DNA of 64,000 bases, from the NCBI GenBank assembly GCA_932294295.1, contig OW028573.1, positions 15,954,155-16,018,154 on the forward strand, in the 5' to 3' direction. Position numbers and translations under genes: made by a program. The notes under the pieces are model-generated. The model was given only the letters and a program-made list of their open reading frames with translations. It was not told where the DNA came from and ran no database searches. This DNA comes from Alitta virens (lineage: Eukaryota > Annelida > Polychaeta > Phyllodocida > Nereididae). This document shows, piece by piece, positions 1 to 13,900 of this stretch; the first letter of the stretch is position 1; every line of letters begins with the position of its first letter.

Positions 1-61
1 TTATGAATAAATCCCCATTATTGCGAATACAGCAGCATCTTTTTCTATGTTTTCTTTTCAG

Positions 62-2224
62 ACCTGCCAGCTGGGTGGATATTTTCAAAAGTATTCCTAC
101 GATAGTATTCTGTTTTGAGGTCAGTAAATTCTCATTTCTGAGCTTCTTGTTAATCACCTTTTATTGTAAACCTTATAAGTAACTTTATTTTATTATTTAC
201 TTTCAGGCACACATAGAAGGAGTACCATTATATGCATCTTTGAAGAAAAGAAACTTGAAAAACTTATCTAAGACAATTATAAGTTCAACAATAATTTGTG
301 TTATAGTTTATAACTTCGTAGGGATTTTTGGCTACCTGACCTTTGGCCAGTATGTGAAAAGTGACATTTTAGCCAACTACTATCCGATTGATATTCCTGT
401 GATAATTGGCATGGCCATGGTGGCCCTCAAGTGTGTGATGACCTACCCTCCTGTCTTCTTCTGTGCCAGGTTGGTAAAATTATATTGAGGTCAAGGGATT
501 GCCTTTTGTTAGGGACTCTTCGGATAAGTCATTTGCTGTATTTGCAGTTTTGCTTTATTTGCCACAAAAATCAACCAAATTTGGCAGCAAGAACTCTAGC
601 ACAAGTCTGTCAACTATGTTATGACTTGAAGAACATCACTTCTGCAATTAAATAGGTGTTGAAATGGACTTTGAATGTATTGGCCTTGATCTATTTATTG
701 ATGGTTCACCCCAGTTATAGCTTCTTCAGGTAACTAGGTTGTACTTTCGAACATCATAAAATCGGTCTCAATAATCACACCACTGCTCAGTCACACCAGT
801 TTTCCTCCGGGTTTGATATGTAAGGTCGCCATGGCAGTAAGATTAATTTGACCCAGAACCAATATAACATTTGCCGTGTTTACTACCTGGTCAAAGCGAG
901 TTAGATGCTTAGATCTAATTAGGGAAGGAGACCTGAGGGGATTAATAACATTGAAGTTTGATTTCAACACACACGTTCAAAGTCATTGTCGTATTGATAT
1001 TGTTGTATCTCAGTAGTTTGCAGTGAACCCAAATATGATAAGACTTAAGTCCAAACCAGTGACCTTATCAGTTTACAATGCATGTAGTGCATGATAAAGT
1101 GATGTGAATATGGACCAGACAATTGAGGCAAATTATTGTTCCATCTTATCTGACAAATGACAATGGAACCTCATGATCAGGACCAAGTTTAAAGAATAAC
1201 TCGTAATTTCTTAATATTGAGATTGTTTCAATTCTGGAACTCTTTTGCATACCCAGTTTTTGGACCCATCTTATTAGTCGGGTGTTCTTAATATTATACA
1301 GCGAAACTCATAGACTAGGAAACTGAGCTTCAGAGGACTTCATCTGAATCTAGAAGTCCCACTGGCTAATTAATAAAGCACTGATTAAGGCAGTCCCTCG
1401 GCCTATGGGAGTCCTTGATTCTCTCACAAAATATGAATAATTTAATTTTGAACTTGTGAAATGTTTTATTTCAGGATGGTCATGATAAATGTGTTTGGTT
1501 CAATGTGCCATCGCCGATATGGCTGGTCAGAACGTCGTCAGAGAGTGGTGGTCACTGTGTTCATGTTTGCATTTAGCGTGGCCATGGCCCTGACTATTCC
1601 TTCTATAGGCAGCATCATCGCCCTGCTGGGAGGATCTGCTGCTCTCTTCATCTTTATCTTCCCAGGTAATGCAATTGATTAATCAATCAATTAATGAATG
1701 ATAGTTGAAGATAACCCAGATATTTACGTTCTCTCTGACGTTTTTATCAATCAATCAATCAATCGATCAATCAATCAATATATAAATCTATCAACCAACC
1801 AATCTACCAACCTACCCACTTGCCCACCCCTACCTACCTATCTATCTATGTATCTATCTATCTATCTATGCATCTACAAATAATAAATTAATTTAGATGC
1901 TGACAAATTAATGTTTGCCAATTATCGTAAAAATGCATTTAACATGTAGAGTCTTTTACCTCATTATTTAAGCATGCTAAATTCAAACGCATATATTCAC
2001 TATATATCATTGTCACATTTACCTTTGTAATTTCTCCATCTATTACAGGTCTGTGTCTCTTCTGTGCATATTTGTATGCACAAACATTCCAGGAAAAAAT
2101 GCTGAGAACGGCTGGTATTGTATTTGCCACGATTGGTGCATTTTTAATAGGGACAGTAACATCTCAAAGTATAATTAGATACACGAGTGGTGAATTCGAT
2201 TTAACAGAAGTAGAGTGTATATAA
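62..2224 (+). CDS. SLC38-type sodium-coupled amino-acid transporter, C-terminal part (gene continues upstream)
   Basis: Exons 62..119, 207..469, 1475..1665 and 2049..2224 (stop TAA 2222-2224). Phases fit throughout (1, 0, 2, 1). The joined peptide begins PASWVDIFKSIPTIVFCFE and continues with SNAT-family signatures: GIFGYLTFG in a transmembrane segment, then FCAR, MALTIPSIGSIIALLGG and FIFIFPG. It ends with two more hydrophobic segments and a short acidic tail. The family (amino acid/auxin permease superfamily, SLC38A8/A11-like) moves neutral amino acids across the plasma or lysosomal membrane; the substrate cannot be read from this part. The N-terminal helices lie before base 1. The donor at 470 is GTTGGT; a stronger-looking GTAAAA four bases downstream would break the frame. 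Possible poly(A) signals are at 2675-2680 and 3032-3037. SLC36 is a less likely alternative. Confidence 0.88.
1745..1870 (+). repeat. TCAA/TCTA microsatellite in the last intron of the transporter gene
   Basis: Runs of (TCAA)n pass into (CCAA), (ACCT) and (TCTA)n with scattered substitutions. It lies inside intron 1666-2048, between a coding exon and the last exon. The 61-residue open frame across it is low-complexity and not a gene. Confidence 0.85.
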
Positions 2225-3831
2225 TAGGTAGATAAATCAATTTAAAATTTTAAGTCAATACAGTATTATTTTTGTTATTTTTAAATGTCTCGTGTTTACA
2301 GGTTGAAGTATAAAACGTTTTAGTTTGATACATCAATTTATAAGGTTTAAATTAAGCTACATGTACGAGGTATCCGCATTACCATGTTTGGTAATTGTTC
2401 TATTCTTGTAATAACCTAAATTGAATCATCTATATAAATAGATATTTTGCATTTTATTAATTACAATATTTACCACACACTTTGTTCAAGATAAATCATG
2501 CTATAAGATGAGTGGATTATGTTTCATTTAAATCGAAAATATATCAGTGCTGAAGTGCGCATTAATGTTATTAATTTTCATATTTTATTTACTAAGTTTG
2601 CAATATGTAAGATATTTTTTCATAAAAACCTTAACCAGATTCGTTGTTGTCTTGCACGATGTGATGCAATCCTGATTAAAGTTGCATATTGAGGTTTGGC
2701 TTTTTCTTTTGTTTTCTGTTTGATTCTTGTTGCCATGGTGTCAAACAAGGTCCTACAATCTGAGCATGCAAGCATCTTTGTGTAAGTTATGTTAAGTAGT
2801 GCTCGCCGTCCCTCGTCTTAATATTGCAGGTCCCGAGACACCTACCCCAATATATAGACTGGAACTGGTTAGGCCCTCCTCTCCATCAGGACTGAACTGG
2901 CTAATTCGTTAGCTAAGTAAAATGGCCTTGTGTTGCTCGTTAATATCATTTATCTGTTTTAGTGCCTCTGCCAAACTTACGTATTGTGGTGAGAGGTGCT
3001 TGCTATTCAGTAGTTATTGCTGGATTACCTAAATAAAATTGTAAAAGAAAGTTATTTTTACATTATCTCAGCACAAATATTTCACCTCATTACTGCCTCT
3101 CTCTGATGAGCACCTCATCATTAAATTGGTGAATATTTAGTTCGATCTGTCCACTGAGTTTCTTTCTAATAAGACCACCTCACTATTAAAACCAGTAAAC
3201 GTGCCCCCAAAAATGGACATATTGGGAAGTTTTCACTTTATCTTTTTCTACTGTAAAATAGTCGGTTCTCTTTAACAGTTACTCTTAAGTCTTAATGAGA
3301 AATATCCTGGCACTTCCAACATCCACTGTAAAGACAGTCTGTGTTCTCTTTAACAGTTACTCTTTCTTAAAAAGATCCTGGCTCTTCAAACAGTTACTCT
3401 TTCTTAAAAAGATCCTGGCACTTCCAAAACCTTCCTAAGTTGGTAGTTAATCAATCTCAGGGTCTTCGCAGAACAAATAATCTTGTTTGGCACGAGTCTC
3501 AATAGGTTTTCTAAAGCTTTTTGTTGTATCACGTCAGACTCTCCATGCTGACATGCCAGAGCTGATGTATAGAAATTTTTTCCAATTAGTTTGTTATCTA
3601 TGTTTTTCTATGTTACACTGCTCTGCCTCTGAAGCACAGGGGTAAAGCAAGGAGATGTGAATTGGATATGAATAATATATAACACCTGTGTCTTCTTTGT
3701 TATGGAGTACTTGATTGCCTGACTTGGAACGTTTGGGTCATCTTGTTATTGTCCAAGTGCAGGGCGATCGACATCTAAGAGCCATTACACCTAATTACAA
3801 GCAACAAATTGGTGATCCAACAGTTGATAGG
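2225..3831. other. Intergenic: transporter 3' region and a short tandem duplication
   Basis: No gene is seen. The first part is probably 3' UTR of the transporter. Three imperfect copies of a unit of about 40 bp (sense AACAGTTACTCTT...ATCCTGGC) lie at about 3272-3319, 3350-3388 and 3389-3429. The last two are nearly identical and adjacent. Confidence 0.6.
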
Positions 3832-4181
3832 TACAGTGGCTGGGAGGGGACATGGATTTTTTTTAATATCTCGTTCGAACGAGATAACATCCTGTCCCAA
3901 TGAACAACTATCTTGTCCCAACGAAAAACTATCTTGTCCAAACGAGATAATATCTCGTTCAAACGAGATAATACACTCAGTTAAGCAGTATTCTGCTTCC
4001 CGAGCTACAACGTCCAGAAGAATGATAATAGGCCTATAGGCTATTTTCTCGTTAGAATGAAATGTTATCTTGTTATAACAAGATACTATCTCGTTAGAAG
4101 GAGATGTTATCTCATTGGAACGAGATGTTATCTCGTTAGAACGAGATATAAAAATGCCCATGTTCCCTCCCAGCCACCGTA
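3832..4181. mobile_element. Non-autonomous terminal-inverted-repeat element filled with palindromic TCTCGTT units
   Basis: The ends are inverted copies: TACAGTGGCTGGGAGGG on the left, and on the right a sequence whose reverse complement is TACGGTGGCTGGGAGGG. The repeat GATAGG flanks both ends directly (3826-3831 and 4182-4187), as expected for a target-site duplication. The inside is mostly a degenerate palindrome, TATCTCGTT-NN-AACGAGATA, repeated many times. Small open frames on both strands are translations of this repeat. No transposase is present. The superfamily is uncertain; with slightly different ends an 8-bp duplication with one mismatch can be drawn. Confidence 0.75.
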
Positions 4182-4187
4182 GATAGG

Positions 4188-4950
4188 AGATACTGACCTA
4201 GCATTTATTAAAAAAAATAAAACTAATTTTATATTTATTTAAACCTGCTAAACAATAGACATAATAGACCTATCTGAATTTTGAAATTTCTTTTATGCCA
4301 CTGAATTGCAGATAACGTATATTTGAAGATACTGTGTGCAATTTTTTTGTTTTTTACTGCAAATCAGTTTATTCGTTTTGCAGGCAAATTAAAGAAACTC
4401 AATAATTTTAAACCACAATTGTAAATGTGAAAGAAAACTAGTTCACCGAGGTAATTATGCACCAACTCAGTACTTAGCTTTTGTCACAAACTAGCTTATC
4501 TAGAATTGTTAATTTATATTTCTTTACATCAGCAGTTAATTTCCTTAATTGGAAATTTAATGATTAAAACTAATTCGAACAAGTAACATGTCAGTTTATA
4601 TGACGCACGATCAGAATTGATTAATTGATGTATTTAAAGTTAACGAGTCGGTAACAGGTGCTTGACTAATTAATGACAGGAACAGCAGTGAGCGCTGCTT
4701 CTGATGGAGATTGCTAGGCGCCTAGGGAAATGATTTTGGCTGGCATAATTCCCAGGTGATATTCGTCAGAATATTTATGAAAATTTCTAACGAACACCCC
4801 TCCCCCCCCCCCCAGCCATGCATACGTGTCCTTACAAGGATCAGACAAACATGGCTGCCATAGAAATACACACCTTTTCAGGAAATGTGGATATGAAGCT
4901 TCAGGAATTATAGTATATTCAAGCGGACGACTTGATTTATTATATGCAAA
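4188..4950. other. Intergenic, putative promoter side of the TSP1/SRCR gene
   Basis: AT-rich sequence with a C-run near 4799-4813. The first coding exon of the TSP1/SRCR gene starts at 4951. I see no gene and no convincing core-promoter motif. Confidence 0.4.
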
Positions 4951-7900
4951 ATGGAGATCTTTCTAAAAGTTGTAATTTTATTCATTTTTAACTTTCTTAC
5001 CCTTTTTGTATCACCCGCGCAAATTCACCAATGGCCATCACCACTAGTGGATTCAATTCAATATGGCAAAGGATTTACTTCCACGGAAAATCATTTTACT
5101 ACAATAAAACCAGTATATCTTTTGTCTCAGTGTGAGAAACAATGCTTGAGTTCGTCAAAATGTGTTTATCTCACTTTCGACTCTAAAAATGAAACTTGCA
5201 AACTTTTTTCGGATTCCCCATCAAAGACTTCCATCAAGGAGGGATCCAACTCAACTGCTTTGCTGCTGAGGTCAGAGATTAGCCAACCAAAGGTAGGCTT
5301 ATATACCTGTTGATTTGATGACCCAAGAGTTAAAAGAATGGTAAAAAACGTTGTAGGGTTGTATACCTAAATAAATTAAATGAATATTCTTAAAACCCTT
5401 TTTTAATATTCATAAATTAAGTTTCGATAAAGGTTGATAATAGCTAGTTCATTAATAACCTTGTACACAAAAAGAGACATAAAACTTGGTTAGGGGTTAA
5501 AAAATGACAAAGGTTTATACTTACAGTGATAAACCTTCTTCACTCTATTTTTAAATTTGCCAAAAACGAAGTAATTACCCTATATAATATTTCCATGTTA
5601 TTTTGTCTTCATAAAGAAGTTATTCCCTGTACACAGTTTGTTGGTTTAGGCAATTTTGTATAAAGTATTACATTTCTGAGAGCAATTATGCAGACTCTGA
5701 AGCCCGAAAAGAACACGACCTACAGCAGTTATGTAGCAAGACTCCTAACTAAACCTTTTGTGCCTTGTTGAATTAACTTGTCTGAATTCTGTTTCTTGGG
5801 TTTTGCTGACATCTCTGTGTAATAACACTTTTTTTTCTTTTCTTTTTCAGGACTTCATCTTTGTCTGCAGCAGTTCCCCGTGTAAGAATGGTGGACGTTG
5901 CTTGGAAGGAGATGGGGTAAATGGAACGTTTTTCCAATGCGTTTGCCCAGCAGAGTGGTCAGGCTCCACTTGTGAGGTTAAAGGTAAATGTAAAAATGGC
6001 AAAGCTTCTTACTTCCGGATGATTTAATATCAAAAGTGGAAGTATTAAATCAGGCTGATCAGAGATAAGGTTTTCCATTGCGTTGTTTTTATGGGCTTTG
6101 AGTTTTTGCGCCTAATAATTGATAATAGACCAAAAAGATGTTCGTATAATTGCACTCGTTATGATAATTGTACTTTAATCGGAACAGATGTATTCATAGG
6201 CGTAGGAGGCACCTTTCTTTTGGGGAGGGGGGGGGGGGCAAAGGTCATCTTGCCCGAATTTTAAGGCTTGTATTAGCACCCCTTTATGCCCGAATTTTTC
6301 AACTTTTTGCCCGAATTTTAGGCTTTTCTGGACACTTGGGGGGGGGGCGGCAATTGCCCCCCCCCCCCTGCGTCCCACCTCCTACGCCTATGGATGTATT
6401 TGCATCAAACAACGGTGATCAATGCTGTCTTTACTAAACAAACATTATTGGCGGAATTGAAGATTCGAAAGCTTTTATTTTATTGTAGAGGAAAAGCCCG
6501 TTTGGACAGACTGGGAAGAATGGAGCCCCTGTTCCTCTCAATGTGGATCCGGTTGGAAAAGACGAAAAAGGACCTGCATCCGGCCGGACACCAAAGTAGT
6601 CGTTGGTCAGTGGATGTGTCCAGGCAATGACCAAGAGTTCGCTACCTGTACATCTGGACAGTGTCCAAGTGAGTTTTTATTTGAATGGAGAGATGTAACC
6701 CCCCAAGAATACATAGTCATTTCGGCGTCACTGAATAATCCAAAACGGTAAATGATATTAATTCAGTATACTGAACCTCGCTGTTTTACAGTAGTAGCAA
6801 TACACAGGATGTGAAAGTTGGTTTTCTCAGGTGTGACACTGTGAGGTGGTTTAAGCAAGGTGGTCTTGTAGTGAGACTCCATGAATTGTATTTTCATGAA
6901 GCTAGCAAAGTATTTTGGACTCCATAAACCAGCTTTTGGTCGCATGTTTTTTATTTTTTTTCCAACTTCGAATCTGCCGTTCTATATATGATTGTGTATA
7001 CCATAAAACATGTATGACCACGTGGAACCTGAGTTTTAAGTGGAATTTTGTCTATTCAGAATTGCTGCCCTGGGGAGAATGGTCCTCGTGTAGTTCTGAC
7101 GTCACCTGTGGAGAGGGGGAACAAACCAGAAACAGAAGTTGCGTCAGCACCGGAGGAGGATGGCCATGCATAGGGCCTGGACAGGAAGCTAGGCCTTGCC
7201 AGTCTATCATATGCAATGGTACGCAATCTTATGCAAAACCTAAATTTAATTTTGGCTGCCAAAAAACACGATTTTACATATAGAAATGTTTATATTATTT
7301 TTTTTCTATAACATCTCATATACTGTAGTATTGTAAAAACATTTTAAGCTTTTCTTTCTTGGATAATAAGGATAATTTTACCTGTATCAAATAAATTGAA
7401 TCGAATTAAATTTAATATAAACGCTCGTTTTATGAAAAAGTCACAGGTGTCAATGAACTTTGATTATTGTTTGGGTTTCCTATTGCATCATAATTGACAG
7501 GCGATCAAACTTCGGCGCTAATTGTTTGCCAATAAGTGTTTCATAACTTCCTTGTATGCTGTGCAGACAATTAGACATCTGTTTTTGTTTTGTCTACGCG
7601 TCGAATTACAGACAGTATAATAGACTATTAAGATAGCGCAAATATTCAATTGTAAAGATAAAGCAACTCACGGTTGTCTACAAATTATTTTTCTTAAACG
7701 TTTGAAATATTTGAAGCAAAACGAATTATTGTAAAAATCTAATGATTTTTAGCTCCCGTAAAGTTGTCGGGTGATGGAAATGCTTACGGAAAAGGCCAAG
7801 TTGAAGTCTACGACCATCAGACACGCAAATGGGGTGCTGTGTGTGCCGATAACTGGGACACAAAAAACACTGATGTAATATGCAAGCAATTGGGTCTTGT

Positions 7901-10900
7901 TCCACCAGTGGAAGGTAAAAGTTGCTTTTTATGAATATTGAATGATAATTCGCATGTAGAATGTGTGATGGGAAAAAGAGTGAAAATATATAGTCTATGA
8001 AGAAAGAAATGTTACTTCATTCCAATATCATAAGTGATTTATAATGGTTTTTATTATTTTTTTATTGCTAGACCACATATAATTGCTCATCCAGTAATTT
8101 AATGACAATATAAAACTTTATTTTGCTGCATAGATAAACACACTTTCGAAATATTGGACGGCAAATCGAAAGTCATCCTGCAAGATCTTGCTTGCGATGG
8201 AACAGAGGGCGCCATTGTGGAATGCCAGCACGCCCCCTTGTGGCCGTCTGATGGCTGTGTTAGTGCTGTTGTCATCCAGTGTGAAGGTAATATTTAACTC
8301 ATGTTTAAATCTGTTTATATACAGGGCCGTAGCCAGACTTCAAAAATAGAGGCGAAATCCTACTTTCATGGCCTTCAATTCCACAAGTTCAATAGGCTTA
8401 TAACTTCCAAACTAATTGCAAGCAAGAGATGTACACTCGATAGTTTTCCTTTAGTTTACGTACAAAGGCAAGTCACAGATATTATATTCACAAGAAAGTC
8501 CATCAAACACCAATTTATTGCCAATTTTGCCTAAAAATTGTTAAATTTTTCCAAAATTAGAGGAGGCGACTGCCTCCTCTGCCTCAGCTCATGGTGTTTT
8601 GTCCAACACAACTCTTGTGTCAATGTCTCATATCACTCGCTCTTTGCATGGGTCCAGCTACTTGCCAGGTATGCATGCTGTTGTGTGCAGTGTTGTTACC
8701 TGCCACAATGGAATACTGACACTCCTACAGCTTGCAATATTTATTGCGCTGTTTTTGTGCAAGTCTTAAAGAAAGTTAGGTGTTGTGTAAAAGGGACCTA
8801 CAGCCTGACCCACTTCCAATGTAAAGCCCAAAATTATATTTGTACTTCATGTTATTAAAATTATAGTACATGATACTTTTGAAAATCGTACCCGTATGAC
8901 CATGTATTATTTTTTCAAACTGATAGTCATGTTTCTATACATTTGATAAACGTTTTTGAAATTTTTCTGTTTATATTTTAAATTTGCGCAATTTAACTAT
9001 GCAGTGAATGGAGGGTGGGGCACATGGTCCAGGTGGGGCCGCTGCTCTGCCTCTTGTGACAATGGAACAAAAACCAGAACAAGGGAATGTGACTTCCCCA
9101 AACCAACACAAGGCGGCGCTGATTGCACTGGTCCCAACCAGCAGGTGGAGGCTTGTTTCGTCGACTGTTCTGGTAAGTCCATGGACTTAATAATAATTAA
9201 TACAGTCTCCTGAGAGTTGCCTAAAAATGTATAATTGTTGATCAGTAGTTTAGCACATGGCAATTGGAAACAGCATAAGAGAGCTATGATTTTGTGGTTT
9301 GGCCAACTCAATGCAACTAGTCTAACTCCTTAAGCTTATGTTTGCATTTAGTTTATTTTCAATACAATATCGAAATCAGAACCTTTAAGAAAGAAAACGT
9401 ATTTAGAAATAACTTAAAGTTAGAACCTTCTGGTGTATGCAGTGCTTACCTGTTTTTATGTATTTCGTATTGTCATTGTCAAGGAAAACACTTTCCACTG
9501 CTATATATTAGTTACACAAAAAAAAAAAAAAAGAAACAATGCATTAGTTACAAAAATGATACGATTTCATGTTGTCACAACTGGTACGGTATGAATTTCA
9601 AGCAAGGTTATCAAGTGCTTATATTTGGAATATAATTATATTTGCCTCTAAGTAGTTTAAGTATGGTAGTAATATTACCCTTCTCTATAATTTCATATTT
9701 CTAGGAAACGGTCAATGGGGAGACTGGTCTTCATGGGGTGATTGTTCCAACAAGTGCGGCGAAGGGATCAAAACTAGAAGCCGCCTGTGTGACAACCCGC
9801 CTCCCGCAGTGGGTGGGGTAGACTGCACTGGGCCAGACACTGACGAAAAGACGTGTACCGAAAAATCGCGATGTAGCGGTAAATTTAAATTTGGGTGTTG
9901 TCTGTCATTAAAGAAAATAAAAGTTCACCGATATTTTCACAAAATTAGTCTGTTATTACTTATCACAAAGCACAGGGACTTATTCTTCTTTGTTTATGTT
10001 ATGCATTATTGACATTTAACTTTCATTCAATAAACTTAGGAAGTAGATGTAAAAATATATAGTTATTATGAATTCACCAACGAAAACATACAATGAATTC
10101 ACCGTTAGATGTTAGTCATTTTTCATTAAATGAAGTTTTTTTATCCTTGCATGCTCATATACGGAATAGAATAGTTTCGCACGGCTTAACATAACAATAC
10201 AACCTGAATCCTATGGGCGGCTAAATCTAATGCGATTTACTTTTATTTGCTCATTGAAAACTACGAAATTGAAAAAGTGTGTGTTTCTGTGTGTCTCGCT
10301 GTTACATGTTGATCTTTGAACTATTTGCCTAATTTTTAATAGTTCAAGGGGTTTACCATCTGCCTATTTTACAATGAAAACCCATAGCTGGCCAATTGTG
10401 AGTCTTTCTCAACTGTTACGGGGTATTCTTGACGTCTTGATATGGGGATTATGAACTGATTGTCTATCGCCAGATATAATACTTATAACAGGAAAACTGT
10501 ACTACCGAGCAACAGTATTGAATATAATTTTTGAATTTAGAGTTATAAACGCATGCTGAGGCTACTAGAGATCAGTGTGCCGACATAAACATTCTGAGAA
10601 ACCACTACACCACACGGATCATTCTTTATCTCTAGATAGATATCAATTATTTCAAACTTTGAAACATTATGATCAAAATGACACCTTAAGGAAGATATTC
10701 TGTTGGTAAATTTCTAAAGAACTGACGTCCTTAGCAACGGCTTGTTAATAATTCACAACAGACGTCACGGTTTTACTAATCAACTCGAGTGTGCACACGG
10801 ATGTTGGAATGAGATGAGCTGGCTTCTGAATTGACTTCAACCTTCACTGATTAATTTTCTTTCACCTGTTGCTTCTCTCAAGGTTCGTGACGGACTGAGA

Positions 10901-13900
10901 TTCAAATTTTTCACCCCAATGAAAATTGTATGATGTGTTGGATTAGATTAAATTCATTGGTCCCAGTAGCCAGGCATCAAGACAACACTAACAATGACCA
11001 TAAATACGGGTTTATGTGTTCCGTTGATTTTGCCACCATTACAGCTAATGTTTGGTTTGATTATGCTACCTGCCACCTTTACAGCTGTCATGTCATCATT
11101 ATGTCTGCCTCCTGCAGCTGGTCATATAAGCAACATCGCTTAAGTTAAAGAAACCTGCCTAACATGAAATCCATAGTGACGGAAGGACATAAATTGATGG
11201 AATTTGAATTTTCTTTATTGAATAATCAATAAATAAATAGGTACTCTGTTAAAACGATTTGTTTGCACACTGTCCAGGGGCAGAATTTGAACAAAAAAAA
11301 GAATTCCAATATAAAAAGGACAATTGTCTTGACAATGTTTGTTCTTTGTTGAAGCATTTTAGCGGGAAAATCATAATTTAAACGTGATTTCATATATTAG
11401 ACATAGCAATCATAAAAACCCATCACATAACAACTGGTATTTAGGCATTTTATTTTTTCAACAAATAGTTGACATTTCCGTGGATTTCATGCTAAGAAGT
11501 TAATCAAAATGTCTAAAACGATGGCTGATTTCACAACATTCTTCTAAAAAGGGCATTTTTATCGGTACAGATAAACATTTGTGGACTATTCAAATAAAAA
11601 AATGTATGTTAAGAGGATATTTTTGTAGCATAAATTGACATTTTAGAAATAAAAATTTAGTTTTTCACGATGTCAACAAGCAAGTTGAATTAGAACAGTT
11701 CGTGACGACAGCCTTTCATCATGCTTAGACCCTCAGGAAGGATAGAAGTTTCTACAGCAACGCTGTGTTTGAATCCAAGATGAGCTTCAGCCTTTAATTA
11801 GATCGTGGGTCAATACAACAGGGTTGGATTTGGCAAAATGAAGTGCCATGAATAATACACAAGAGGCCAAGAAGTTTCACAAGCCTGCTTTTTGGACAAC
11901 ATTCCATCTTCTGTTGCTAGATTCTCCACCTTACTGAAGAGACTGGAAATAGTGATGTAGTCAACGCAAGGGAATTTTTGTTTTGAAGTAGAAGGAACAG
12001 ACGTTTTCACCAAGGAAGACTTCATTCTGCTTGGTGGGTTCTTTCCATATAGATCTATGGACGAGGAAGATTATTAACAGCTTTTTTTTAGGATCATATT
12101 GTTTTGTTGTTTTAGTGTCCATGTGTGTTTTTGTTTATGAAAATCTTTCCTGTTGACGGGCTAAAATGAATTCTCATAAATTTTGGTCATATAATGCAAC
12201 TGAAAGGAAAAGCAAACCTATTTTGGTCAGACTTTTATAAAACAGCATTGAAGCTGAAAATATGCAGCTGACAAACAGGAAAGGACAATTTTGTATCCTC
12301 GCATATCATATGAAACTGTTTAGCAATTGTTTTGTTGTTATAATGGTACTATTTCTTTCAGGAAGGCGATCATTTAGTGAAATTCTGAATTGCATTTAAG
12401 CAGAGTTGTTTTATAAACACAAATTTCAGTTGATGGAACCTACGAACCATGGAGTGACTGGGGCGCATGCTCGGTTACCTGTGGCAACGGTACTCAGGAC
12501 AGGTCACGTGAGTGTGTAGGTGTCGCTTTTGGTGGCAATCCCTGCCAAGGTCCAGCTGAGGAGGTCCAAGAGTGCTTCCCAGTCCATTGTCCAGGTATAA
12601 TATCTTTGATACAAAATAATTCATTTACATAGCCTGTATCCTAAGATTTTAATTTGCTCTTTGTGGAAGCCATGAAAGAGATTATTTATAGTGGTTGAAC
12701 AGTAGTTATACTGTATATTTTCGACAATTACATAATCATAAATAGCTAAATAGTTGCACAATCAAACTAGGGCATCTGGACAGTTTTATTGTCACGCCTG
12801 AAATGTGAGATTCACAAGATCGTAATCATCACATGAGAATTCAAATGAAATTTCATTTGCTTCAGTTGATGGCTTCTACGAGGCCTGGCAGGACTGGTCT
12901 GAATGCTCAGTTACTTGTGGCAATGGCACACAGACTAGATCAAGGACCTGCGTGGAGCCCAAGTATGATGGAGCAGCCTGTGTTGGGGAAGCCTCTCAGA
13001 CCCAGGAATGCTTCCCCAGACATTGCCCAGGTAAACTGATTGATACTTTATTGGCATGCAAAAATGGCAACCAAAAGTATGTAAACACTAAGACACTGAA
13101 ATCAAGTTTAAGATAGCTCCCGTGGAAACACTTCTAAAAGTTTATGTGAATAACCTAGGCTTGCAAAACGTGCAATACTTTTCATAAAAGACATATAAAT
13201 CGTTTATTTCGTCTTACAGTTGATGGCAAATACACCAAATGGTCAGACTGGTCCAGCTGCAGCGCTACCTGTGGTCCTGGTGGCAAAGAATTCCGCAACA
13301 GGACTTGCGAAGGAAGAGCTTATGGAGGCAAGGAATGTGATGGGCCAGCTGATGAGGTCAAGGACTGCTTCGTTGTTGTATGCCCTGGTAGGTCACATCT
13401 TGTAGTGCACAAGAAGTGATGACGTCATATCATTGGACTCCCTACCTGCCTCTAGTTTTGCATTTGGGTTGTTCTCTCATATGACGTCATTACGATATTC
13501 CAATCCCGCTGGTCTAAACGTATGTGTCCTTTGATTAAGGTTGAATTCCAGAAAAAAAAATACCTGTGGTCGCCTGTTAGGCAGAGAAACCATGCAATGT
13601 ATATTTCCAGCGTTTGAATGCCTGATTATTATGATGCATGTTTATTTTTCTTGGTAACCTGCATCTTGTGAATCGTGTGAGCATGTGTCTGACTACAGAT
13701 TTGTTTTTTCCTTTAGGATGTTAACCCATTAGAGTCCCTGTGATCTTTGTTTTAGTGATATAGTTGCCATGCATCGTTTTTAAATGTTTTTAAGTCAAAA
13801 TCGTTGCATTTAAGAAACAAAGCTACTTTAAATTCACTTTAAAATTATCTTTTCTTTGAACAGTGGATGGCAAGTGGTCAGACTGGTCAGATTGGTCAGC

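Noticed and set aside
470..655. 74-residue frame overlapping the transporter exon (431-655)
   Set aside because: Different frame from the transporter and runs into the intron; a shadow.
3775..4161. 128-residue minus-strand frame with repeated SRSNEITS units
   Set aside because: Direct translation of the TCTCGTT palindrome array of a TIR element; not a protein gene.
8322..8600. hAT-like terminus CAGGGCCGTAGCCAG in an SRCR-gene intron
   Set aside because: Only one end is visible; no inverted partner or target duplication found, so not called as an element.
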